From Flavobacteriia bacterium (GTDB lineage Bacteria; Bacteroidota; Bacteroidia; Flavobacteriales; Schleiferiaceae), in contig CATILC010000169.1 of NCBI GenBank assembly GCA_949516455.1, positions 1-30,790 on the forward strand: a stretch of DNA of 30,790 bases. Reading direction: 5' to 3'. The position numbers and the translations under genes were made by a program. Of the stretch, positions 15,259 through 22,093 are shown in pieces. The notes below the pieces were generated by a model. It saw only the letters and a program-made list of their open reading frames with translations. It made no database searches and was not told where the DNA came from. Position 1 is the stretch's first letter. The number at the start of each line of letters is the position of its first letter.

Positions 15259-15271
15259 CGCTTCGCTTACT

Positions 15272-15353
15272 GCCCAGGTGGCGGAATTGGTAGACGCGCC
15301 GGTCTCAAACACCGGTGGGGCAACCCGTGCCGGTTCGAGCCCGGCCCTGGGCA
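15272..15353 (+). tRNA. tRNA-Leu (anticodon CAA)
   Basis: 82 nt. The acceptor stem GCCCAGG (15272-15278) pairs with CCTGGGC (15346-15352), and the discriminator A is at 15353. The anticodon stem CCGGT (15299-15303) pairs with ACCGG (15311-15315); the loop CTCAAAC holds the anticodon CAA at 15306-15308, which reads UUG. A long class II variable arm and a T arm with TTCGAGC are present. CCA is not encoded (the next bases are CTTT). A T-tract at 15355-15361 follows directly and probably ends the transcript; it runs into the stop codon of the convergent lipoprotein gene. Confidence 0.97.
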
Positions 15354-15354
15354 C

Positions 15355-15361
15355 TTTTTTT
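15355..15361 (+). terminator. T-tract after tRNA-Leu
   Basis: Seven T residues begin one base after the end of the tRNA; the GC-rich T-arm and acceptor helices just before it could act as the terminator stem. It includes part of the TAA stop of the minus-strand gene at 15360. Confidence 0.45.
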
Positions 15362-15761
15362 ACTCGAAGACCCGACTGTCTATCACGATCGGAGCAGCCT
15401 TCAAAAAAGCGCTTATTTCTTTTTTTACCTGAATGTGGCGCGGGTCTACTCGGTATTCATTCATGGAGACACCATCGGAAAAGCACATCCGAATCGAAAC
15501 ATCCACCTCTTTGAGTGCCCTTGGGTCTTTTGTTTCCGCATGCTCAGTAAGCGAAAAGCCGTCGACCCCATTAATGGCGGATAGAGATGCGAGTTGATCC
15601 AAGACCCTGACGCGGTCATTGGTGGGAAGAGAGTCGATGAGCGCGAAGTGCACATCATGGTAAATGCTGCAGCGATCGGAGGCAGCAGGGTCTTCTACTC
15701 TGGCTTCCTCACAGGAAAAAGCGGTGTAGATCAACAGTAAGAATAGCAACAAACGATTCAC
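15360..15761 (-). CDS. Putative lipoprotein of unknown function
   Basis: 133 residues from the GTG at 15759-15761, chosen because it gives a compact lipoprotein signal (MNRLLLFLLLIYTAFSC, Cys17 as lipid-bearing residue). An in-frame ATG at 15836 would put 25 extra residues before the hydrophobic run, unusual for a signal peptide but not excluded. The lipobox (AFSC) is loose but of the sort Bacteroidetes tolerate. The mature part is soluble and mixed, with no motif I recognise. CATCTTTG, one mismatch from TAnnTTTG, ends five bases before the GTG, the same layout as plsC. It is divergent from the deaminase gene, and the stop codon lies in the tRNA T-tract. Confidence 0.65.
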   Translation of the reverse strand: MNRLLLFLLLIYTAFSCEEARVEDPAASDRCSIYHDVHFALIDSLPTNDRVRVLDQLASLSAINGVDGFSLTEHAETKDPRALKEVDVSIRMCFSDGVSMNEYRVDPRHIQVKKEISAFLKAAPIVIDSRVFE

Positions 15762-15899
15762 GGAATCAAAGATGCTGAAACCCGCACAATCAATAAAAGC
15801 CGCATACCGTCCATATTGCGTCTGCTTTTTTTTCATCTTTAGGCTGATTGGTGCGGACGGCCCATCGGCTTCCGATGCCAGAAGGATCCATCCTGATCA

Positions 15900-16373
15900 A
15901 TGGAGAAAAGAGAAAGCGAAACAGCAGTAAGCCAATTGGACCGAACAGCCCAAAAGCAGCTGAAGTATGACAAGGCCTACTTGAGGATGGCTGCAGAATG
16001 GGCACAGCTCAGTCATTGTACAAGGAAAAAGGTAGGCGCACTGATCGTTTTGGACCGCATGATCATTTCTGACGGATTCAACGGCTGCCCCACGGGTTTT
16101 GAGAATCCATGCGAGGATGAGACCGGCCAGACCAAATGGTATGTTCTGCACGCAGAAGCCAACGCCATATTGAAGGTGGCGGGATCCGCACAGAGTTGCA
16201 GGGGGGCGACCCTTTATCTAACGCTGTCACCCTGCAAGGACTGCAGTAAGCTGATCCACCAGGCAGGAATAAAGAGATTGGTATACACGAACCCATACAA
16301 GGACAGCGCGGGTTTGAAATTTTTGGAAAAAGCGGGCGTATTGATCGAACAAATAAGCACCACAGAGACATGA
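15900..16373 (+). CDS. Deoxycytidylate (dCMP) deaminase-type zinc deaminase
   Basis: Probably deaminates dCMP to dUMP for thymidylate synthesis. 157 residues. The zinc site is HAE (84-86) with the catalytic Glu, plus PCKDC (111-115). The segment SHCTRKKVGALIVLDRMIISDGFNG... (residues 38-62) and the CP..FENPCED insert match the dCMP deaminase/ComEB group rather than tRNA adenosine deaminases. The ATG at 15900 is the first in frame. The TGA stop overlaps the ATG of the thioredoxin-like gene (ATGA, 16370-16373), which implies coupled translation. Confidence 0.9.
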   Translation: MEKRESETAVSQLDRTAQKQLKYDKAYLRMAAEWAQLSHCTRKKVGALIVLDRMIISDGFNGCPTGFENPCEDETGQTKWYVLHAEANAILKVAGSAQSCRGATLYLTLSPCKDCSKLIHQAGIKRLVYTNPYKDSAGLKFLEKAGVLIEQISTTET

Positions 16374-17554
16374 ACAGCAGCATGACATTTTGGAAAACAG
16401 TTTTTATCGTCTTTTTTGCATCAAGTGCATTCGGGCAGGGCATTGAATTCAGGGACCTGAAGATCAAGGAAGCGCTGCAGGCAGCAGAAGACGAAGGCAA
16501 ATTGGTCTTTGTCGATGCCTACACCGACTGGTGCGGCCCATGCAAATGGATGGCCGCGAATATGTTTCCGAATGAGAAGATCGGGCAGTTCTACAACAAG
16601 CATTTTGTGAGCATCCAAATGGATATGGAAAAGGGAGAGGGGCTCGCCTTTGCCAAGAGGCACGGGATCAGAGCATATCCAACCCTGCTTTTTCTGAATG
16701 GAAAGGAAGAAGAACTCATGCGTGCTCAGGGGGCCAGCCAGGAGGTAGAGGATTACTTGGAAAACGCGAGAAAGGCGATGGATCCAAAAAGAAATATGCT
16801 TTACCTACAGGCCGAGATGCCGTCGAGAAAGGAGGATCTCCGATTCATGGAGCAATACCTCGAGACCTTTGCCATGGCCGGAACACTGAAAGAAGAAGTT
16901 GTGCGGGAATTTTTTCTGCAGTTCGAAGCAGAGGAGTGGATGAGTGATGCGCTTTGGCCGCTGATCGAGCGTCATGTGTCGAATGTAGAGAGTCCGGTTT
17001 TCAGAGAGCTGGCCGGTAGAAAAGCACGGGTTTTGTCAGAACGCGGTGAAGAGGCCAAGAGCTACTTCACGCGGTGCATTACAGACCACTTGAGAATGAA
17101 GAGGTACAGGGCCAGAACAGACGAGGAAAAGGCAGCTTTTTTACGCGAGCTGGATCGCTGGCAGCAGCAATGGCCAGAAGACGCGTCCATCGCCCCACGC
17201 ATGCTCTTGCTCGACGCCCGCTTGAATAAAGACAATGAGCAATGGAGGAAAATAGCCACGGAAAGCGCTCAGAAACACTTTTGGAACGACGCGGACATGC
17301 TCAATGAGCTGGCTTGGGAGTTTTATGAAAGCACAAAGGACAAAGGCGAATTGAGCGCGGCCTTGATCTGGGCAGAAAGAGCCGTCGAGCTGGCTCCCGA
17401 ACACCACATACTCGACACACATGCGCACCTTCTTTGGGTAAATGGGTTATCCAAGAAAGCAATAGAGGTCGAAGGTCGAGCTATCGAGAAAGCAGAAGAA
17501 GAGGGAGCGGATGCATCGGCGTACAAAGCCTTTATCGCTGAAATCGAGCAGTAG
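16370..17554 (+). CDS. Secreted thioredoxin-fold protein with long helical C-terminal region
   Basis: 394 residues. A signal peptide (about 1-22: FWKTVFIVFFASSAFGQ) is followed by a thioredoxin domain (about 25-135) with an intact redox site WCGPC (54-58) and the cis-Pro of AYPTLLFLNG (Pro104). The remaining ~260 residues are helical and charged and look like degenerate TPR-type repeats (ELAWEFYESTKDKGELSAAL, then AERAVELAPEHHILDTHA). The likely place is the periplasm, as a disulfide reductase or oxidase with a protein-binding tail; the partner is unknown. The start overlaps the deaminase stop. The S41 peptidase begins 52 bp downstream and may share the transcript. Confidence 0.88.
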   Translation: MNSSMTFWKTVFIVFFASSAFGQGIEFRDLKIKEALQAAEDEGKLVFVDAYTDWCGPCKWMAANMFPNEKIGQFYNKHFVSIQMDMEKGEGLAFAKRHGIRAYPTLLFLNGKEEELMRAQGASQEVEDYLENARKAMDPKRNMLYLQAEMPSRKEDLRFMEQYLETFAMAGTLKEEVVREFFLQFEAEEWMSDALWPLIERHVSNVESPVFRELAGRKARVLSERGEEAKSYFTRCITDHLRMKRYRARTDEEKAAFLRELDRWQQQWPEDASIAPRMLLLDARLNKDNEQWRKIATESAQKHFWNDADMLNELAWEFYESTKDKGELSAALIWAERAVELAPEHHILDTHAHLLWVNGLSKKAIEVEGRAIEKAEEEGADASAYKAFIAEIEQ

Positions 17555-17606
17555 TGGGGAGCTTCAAGAGCTCTTAATTGAATAAGCAAACAGAGTTTCA
17601 GCCCGG

Positions 17607-19148
17607 ATGAAAAGAAGGATTTGGACGCCATTGGCTCTTGCCATCGCTATGGTTTTGGGTCTTTATATAGGACACATTTCCCAAAGCCGCGCGCGATTGG
17701 GCACCTACACTCAGACAGCAGGAGAGGGGGCCAAGGTTCGGCAGTTGTTGCGTCTTATCCAGTCGGAATATGTCGAAACCATAGACACAGACAGTCTGAT
17801 GGACTTGGCCATAGCAGACATGCTTCACCGTCTCGATCCGCACAGCACCTACATTCCCGCCCCAGAAGTAAGCGCTAATGAAGAGGAGATGCAAGGCAGC
17901 TTTGAAGGCATCGGCATCGAGTTTCAGCTATATAAAGATACCGTCACTATTGTCCGCATCATAGAAGATGGTCCTGCACAGCGGGCTGGGCTCATGGCGG
18001 GAGACCGGATCTATGGGGTGGAGGACAGTTTGTTCTTTGGCCCGCAACTGAATACGGACAGGGTCGTGGGTCGGATCAAAGGCCCTGGAGGAAGCACAGT
18101 AAGCCTCAAACTAAGAAGAGCAGAGGACGGCCGAACGGAGGAGATCAGGGTGGTTCGGGGAAGCATTCCGCTGCCCAGCGTGGATGTTGCCTTTATGCTG
18201 AATGAAGGCACGGGGTTCATCAAGCTGAGCCGATTTGCCGAAACCAGCGCAGAAGAGTTCAGGCGTGCGCTTGTGGAGTTGAAGGATGCCGGAATGAAAG
18301 AGCTGTTGCTCGATCTAAGAGACAATCCCGGCGGACTCATGGATGCGGCAAGGGAGATCAGTGATGAGTTTCTGTCTGACGGGCTGAAGATCGTCATGAC
18401 CAAGGACAGAAAAAATACGGAGCGCAGTTATCACGCAAGCAGTCGGGGAGTTTTTCAAAACGGGGCCATGGCGGTTTTGATCAACGAAGGGTCTGCTTCA
18501 GCAAGCGAGATCGTGGCGGGCGCGCTTCAGGACCACAGACGCGCGGTGATCGTGGGAAGAAGAAGTTTCGGAAAAGGCTTGGTCCAGCAGGAAATGAATT
18601 TGAGTGACGGCTCCCGCGTTCGGCTGACGACCTACCGATACTTCACCCCAAATGGCAGAAGTATTCAAAAACCATATACGAGCGACTACGAGACCTATCA
18701 ACAAGAAACATTTGAGCGGAGCTGGTCGGACGACACATTGCGTTCGGCAGACGAGGCAAGGGAATTGGAGGAGGGAGGCATCGCCCCGGAGCGAAGGGTT
18801 TCTTTGGAAGCCGTTCCTGCAGACTTTTGGGTCTACCACAAATTTCCACCGGGCTTGATCGATGATTGGGCTTTCAAATACATCGACGAGAACAGAAAGA
18901 AGTTGAATGAATGGGAAGAGGGGACGTTCATTTCTGGTTTCGATGCCACCGAGCTCATACGGGATCTGCTCGCATACGCGAAAGAGGATGCCGAGAAACT
19001 GGAATGGGAGCCCGGTGCCCAGGAACGGCTCGCACAGAGAATGAAAGCGCTTCTGGCCCGAAATTTATACGGTCTTTCCGCCTTTTACCCGATCTACCTT
19101 CAGGACGATCCTTTTGTGAAGGCGGCTCTCCAGGAATTAGAACAATAA
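17607..19148 (+). CDS. C-terminal processing peptidase, S41A family, with PDZ domain
   Basis: A periplasmic serine protease that trims proteins at the C-terminus. 513 residues. An N-terminal signal/anchor helix (about 6-24) is followed by a helical segment with HRLDPHSTYI, a PDZ domain (about 97-175: SFEGIGIEFQLYKDTVTIV..GPAQRAGLMAGDRI) and the S41 core. Catalytic Ser298 lies in EGSASASEIVAGALQDH and Lys323 in RSFGKGLVQ, with the 25-residue spacing of the Ser/Lys dyad. DLRDNPGG (236-243) is the usual core motif. The C-terminal ~120 residues are the extension seen in Bacteroidetes members. It lies 52 bp after the thioredoxin-like gene and is followed by the terminator at 19150-19182. Confidence 0.95.
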   Translation: MKRRIWTPLALAIAMVLGLYIGHISQSRARLGTYTQTAGEGAKVRQLLRLIQSEYVETIDTDSLMDLAIADMLHRLDPHSTYIPAPEVSANEEEMQGSFEGIGIEFQLYKDTVTIVRIIEDGPAQRAGLMAGDRIYGVEDSLFFGPQLNTDRVVGRIKGPGGSTVSLKLRRAEDGRTEEIRVVRGSIPLPSVDVAFMLNEGTGFIKLSRFAETSAEEFRRALVELKDAGMKELLLDLRDNPGGLMDAAREISDEFLSDGLKIVMTKDRKNTERSYHASSRGVFQNGAMAVLINEGSASASEIVAGALQDHRRAVIVGRRSFGKGLVQQEMNLSDGSRVRLTTYRYFTPNGRSIQKPYTSDYETYQQETFERSWSDDTLRSADEARELEEGGIAPERRVSLEAVPADFWVYHKFPPGLIDDWAFKYIDENRKKLNEWEEGTFISGFDATELIRDLLAYAKEDAEKLEWEPGAQERLAQRMKALLARNLYGLSAFYPIYLQDDPFVKAALQELEQ

Positions 19149-19149
19149 A

Positions 19150-19182
19150 AAAGCGACCTGCACATAGCGTGCAGGTCGCTTT
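19150..19182. terminator. Bidirectional intrinsic terminator hairpin
   Basis: A perfect 14-bp stem, AAAGCGACCTGCAC / GTGCAGGTCGCTTT, with loop ATAGC. It begins two bases after the S41 peptidase stop and ends 21 bp before the stop of the minus-strand lipoprotein gene. On the minus strand the stem ends in six T residues (CGCTTTTTTATT), a strong terminator for the lipoprotein and glyS transcripts. On the plus strand the T-tract is only TTT then GATAG, so termination should be weaker that way. Confidence 0.85.
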
Positions 19183-19203
19183 GATAGAGTGAAAGCAGAA
19201 GGA

Positions 19204-19503
19204 TCACTTCATGTCGGCAGCCTCTGACATCTCGTCAGCTACCTCCTCAACAGCATCTTCTACCATTTCAGCCGCCTCTTCAGCGCCCTCCATTACTTCT
19301 TCAGCTGCCTCCTCGGCGCCTTCCATTGCTTCTTCAGCCGCTTCTTCGACAGCGTCAACCGCATCTTCAACCGCCTCCGTTGCCTCTTCAGCAGCTTCTG
19401 TGGTTTCTTCCATGGGTTCTGCAGCGTCAGACGTTTCGGCGTTTCCGCACGCAACTGCGAAACCGAATGCCGTCATCAGCAAAAATAAATTGACCTTTTT
19501 CAT
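19204..19503 (-). CDS. Small Ala/Glu-rich lipoprotein with 11-residue repeats
   Basis: 99 residues. A lipoprotein signal MKKVNLFLLMTAFGFAVAC is present with Cys19 in a good lipobox (AVAC), so the mature protein is lipid-anchored. The mature 80 residues are nearly all Ala, Glu, Val, Met and Asp. Residues 53-63, 64-74 and 75-85 are tandem hendecads (EEAAEEAMEGA, EEAAEEVMEGA, EEAAEMVEDAV), and a degenerate form precedes them. This should be one long, strongly acidic amphipathic helix. I know no function; LEA-like or spacer roles are guesses. It lies 39 bp after glyS on the same strand and ends at the strong hairpin terminator. Confidence 0.8.
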   Translation of the reverse strand: MKKVNLFLLMTAFGFAVACGNAETSDAAEPMEETTEAAEEATEAVEDAVDAVEEAAEEAMEGAEEAAEEVMEGAEEAAEMVEDAVEEVADEMSEAADMK

Positions 19504-19542
19504 TGCTTTTATTTTGTAGGTGAATGTTGGCGAAACTACGAT

Positions 19543-21099
19543 TTAAAACTTTGATTTAGAAAGCCTTTCGTTATACTTCTCTACAAGAGACAAGAGGTCT
19601 GTGTCCGCAAGAGCGGCTTCAATTTGTGAAACTGGGATCCGCTGTTGTTCCATGGAGTCGCGATCTCTGATGGTAACCGTTTCATCCTCAAGAGTTTGGT
19701 GGTCTACGGTGATGCAGTACGGCGTACCAATGGCATCCTGCCTCCTATACCTTCTGCCGATGGCGTCCTTGTCGTCGTATTGTATTTCAAAACGCGACGC
19801 GAATTTTTGCTGAATGCTGCGTGCCTTTTCGGGAAGGCCATCTTTCTTGAGTAAGGGAAGAATGGCCACCTGAATGGGTGCCATTGCCTTGGGCAGCTTG
19901 AGTACCACTCTACTCGAGCCGTCCTCGAGTTGTTCGTCTTGAAGGCAGGCGGACAAAAGTCCGAGGAACAAACGATCCAGACCAATCGAGGTTTCCACCA
20001 CGTATGGGGTGTAATGCTCATCGATCTCCGGGTCGAAATAGGTGGTCTTCTTTCCGCTGAATTCGCCATGCCGCTTCAGATCGAAATCAGTGCGTGAGTG
20101 GATCCCTTCGAGTTCCTTGAAACCAAAAGGGAATCTGAATTCAATATCGGCCGCTGCATTCGCGTAGTGCGCCAGCTTATCGTGGTCGTGGAACCGATAG
20201 TTCGTCTCATCCAATCCAAGGCTCAAATGCCAATTCAGACGGGCTTCTTTCCAATGGGCATACCACTCCATTTCGGTGCCGGGACGGACGAAATATTGCA
20301 TTTCCATCTGCTCAAACTCACGCATGCGGAAAATGAACTGCCGCGCCACGATCTCATTTCGAAAGGCTTTGCCCGTCTGTGCAATGCCGAAGGGGATCCG
20401 CATCCGCGCGGTCTTTTGCACGTTCAGGTAATTGACGAAGATGCCCTGAGCCGTCTCCGGACGCAAAAACAGCTCAAGCCCTTCATCGGAAACAGAGCCA
20501 AGCCGTGTTCCAAACATGAGATTGAACTGGCGCACATCTGTCCAGTTACCGCTTCCGCTGACCGGGCACTTTATGCCCTGTTCGACAATGATGTTGTAGA
20601 GTTCCGTCAGGTCATTCTTTTCTGCCGCCGCCGCATAGCGCTCACGCAAACGAGTGGCCCCTTCTGTGTACTTCAACACGCGGGGATTCGTTTCCCGGAA
20701 AAGCGCCTCATCAAAGCCCTCAGCAAATTTCTTGGCCGCTTTGCCCACCTCCTTGTCCGCTTTGCCCAGCAGCTTTTCGATCTGATCTTCGATCAGCACG
20801 TCGGCACGGTATCTCTTTTTGGAATCCTTGTTGTCGATCAGCGGATCGTTGAAGGCGTCCACATGCCCAGAAGCTTTCCATACTTCGGGATGCATGAAGA
20901 TGGCCGAATCGAGCCCCACCACCTCTTCATTGAGCTGGACCATGCACTTCCACCAATATGCGCGAAGCTTGTTCTTTAGAGAGGTCCCGTAAGGACCGTA
21001 GTCGTAAACAGCACCTAAACCATCGTATATGTCACTGCTCCGGAAGACAAATCCGTATTCTTTGCAGTGAGCGACAACTTTTTTGAAATGGTCGTCCAT
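19543..21099 (-). CDS. glyS: Glycine--tRNA ligase (eukaryote/archaeal-type, dimeric)
   Basis: Charges tRNA-Gly. 518 residues in a single chain, so it is the alpha2 GlyRS rather than the two-subunit bacterial form. The N-terminus has YGFVFRSSDIYDGLGAVYDY followed by GPYG, the family hallmark. Class II motif 2 is FRNEIVARQFIFRMREFEQ, and motif 3 is SIGLDRLFLGLL. The C-terminal anticodon-binding domain (about 390-518) begins with PIQVAILPLLKKDGLP. The ATG at 21099 fits the family start. A -7 element lies at 21120-21127. A small lipoprotein gene follows 39 bp downstream. Confidence 0.97.
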   Translation of the reverse strand: MDDHFKKVVAHCKEYGFVFRSSDIYDGLGAVYDYGPYGTSLKNKLRAYWWKCMVQLNEEVVGLDSAIFMHPEVWKASGHVDAFNDPLIDNKDSKKRYRADVLIEDQIEKLLGKADKEVGKAAKKFAEGFDEALFRETNPRVLKYTEGATRLRERYAAAAEKNDLTELYNIIVEQGIKCPVSGSGNWTDVRQFNLMFGTRLGSVSDEGLELFLRPETAQGIFVNYLNVQKTARMRIPFGIAQTGKAFRNEIVARQFIFRMREFEQMEMQYFVRPGTEMEWYAHWKEARLNWHLSLGLDETNYRFHDHDKLAHYANAAADIEFRFPFGFKELEGIHSRTDFDLKRHGEFSGKKTTYFDPEIDEHYTPYVVETSIGLDRLFLGLLSACLQDEQLEDGSSRVVLKLPKAMAPIQVAILPLLKKDGLPEKARSIQQKFASRFEIQYDDKDAIGRRYRRQDAIGTPYCITVDHQTLEDETVTIRDRDSMEQQRIPVSQIEAALADTDLLSLVEKYNERLSKSKF

Positions 21100-21119
21100 A
21101 GAAATTAGCGATCAAGGCG

Positions 21120-21127
21120 CAAATGTA
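21120..21127 (-). promoter_or_regulatory. glyS -7 promoter element (TACATTTG)
   Basis: An exact TAnnTTTG followed by C on the minus strand, 20 bp upstream of the glyS ATG and inside the 56-bp gap after the DUF3078 gene. The -33 element is unclear. Its presence suggests glyS is not simply read from the upstream gene. Confidence 0.5.
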
Positions 21128-21155
21128 GAATCTGTAGCCAAGCGAATGGGGGCGA

Positions 21156-22067
21156 TCAAAAGGTATAATTCAGCCCCACACCCATCGATTCCCGGAATTG
21201 TGTGCGCGGGCCCCGTCCATTGGCATCGGTGAAGACAATGTCATCATCGTAGATCAGATGCGCCACCAATTGGACGGTCACGTATTCATTGACCTTCAGG
21301 TTGAGCGTATTTTCCCAGTTCACGTCAATGTTCTGCGGTTTGTTGAGGTAATTGGAAAAGAGGTCGAGCTTGGATCGAAAGTCGATGTTCTTGGCCACGT
21401 CGGTGGCGAACAGGACATTCATGTAGCCCCCGATCTCAAAACGACTTTTCTTCCCAGGCGTAATGACGTTTCCGCTGGAATCGACCTCAGCGGCATCGAC
21501 ACCGAAAGCGCCATTATCGGCCAACCGGCCGTTGTTGACCAGTGTCCACTTGGCGGTCGAGGGAGAAAAAAACAAGCTCAACTTTTCTCCTGCTTTATAG
21601 GTGAGTCCCACGCCCACATTGGTGTAGGCAGGAGCCAGAAAGTCAGAAACAAAAATGTCGGGAACAGAGGCTTCAAAGCCCTGCGCAAATTGCGTGCGAA
21701 AGGCAAGCATCAACGAAAGGCTCAGCCGGTCGGAAAGCCGCCTGTCCAAACGACTGTTCAGGTCGATCAGGTCATCGGTCTTCACCGATCGACCGCCCAA
21801 CCACTGGTGTCCGTATCTCAGGTCCAACCGATTGTCCCATGCCCAGCGCCCAAAACTCTTTTTTGCGGACAGGTTGATCGAAACAGTTCCGCTCAGGGAG
21901 CTTTCTCCGCCCGCCTGCCAATTGCTCAGCGCTACCTGGTTGACGAGCAAATTGCCTCTTGCACCATAGTCCCATCCGCTGGGATCGATCAGACTATCAG
22001 CCTGTCCGGACGATAAAACAGGAAAGAAACAGACTGAGACGAGGGAAAGAAAAGTGGTGGGTTTCAT
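21156..22067 (-). CDS. DUF3078 outer-membrane beta-barrel-like protein
   Basis: 303 residues. A signal peptide (about 1-22: FLSLVSVCFFPVLSSGQ) is followed by the DUF3078 signature GNLLVNQVALSNWQAGGESS and alternating strands throughout (NRLDLRYGHQWL, SRFEIGGYMNVLFA, TLNLKVNEYVTVQLVAHL). The chain ends in GVGLNYTF, with the terminal aromatic of outer-membrane barrels. The family occurs mainly in Bacteroidetes and has no known function. It starts 26 bp after radA on the same strand, so read-through is likely. GATCTTTG, one mismatch from the -7 element, ends nine bases before the ATG with TTTG 16 bases further up, so it may also have its own promoter. Confidence 0.85.
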   Translation of the reverse strand: MKPTTFLSLVSVCFFPVLSSGQADSLIDPSGWDYGARGNLLVNQVALSNWQAGGESSLSGTVSINLSAKKSFGRWAWDNRLDLRYGHQWLGGRSVKTDDLIDLNSRLDRRLSDRLSLSLMLAFRTQFAQGFEASVPDIFVSDFLAPAYTNVGVGLTYKAGEKLSLFFSPSTAKWTLVNNGRLADNGAFGVDAAEVDSSGNVITPGKKSRFEIGGYMNVLFATDVAKNIDFRSKLDLFSNYLNKPQNIDVNWENTLNLKVNEYVTVQLVAHLIYDDDIVFTDANGRGPRTQFRESMGVGLNYTF

Positions 22068-22093
22068 TGGGGCTCAAAGATCTTATAAAGCAA

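Noticed and set aside
17566..17575. Palindrome AAGAGCTCTT after the thioredoxin-like gene as a terminator
   Set aside because: It has no loop and no T-tract, and the next gene on the same strand starts 32 bases later, so read-through is more likely.
19211..19519. Ser/Ala-rich plus-strand frame opposite the small lipoprotein
   Set aside because: Its composition is just the complement of Glu/Ala codons. The minus strand has the lipobox and the repeats.
20098..20979. 293-codon plus-strand frame inside glyS
   Set aside because: It is antisense to intact class II synthetase motifs, and its translation resembles no family.
21198..22016. 272-codon plus-strand frame over the DUF3078 gene
   Set aside because: The minus-strand reading has a signal peptide and the family signature; the opposite frame is a shadow.
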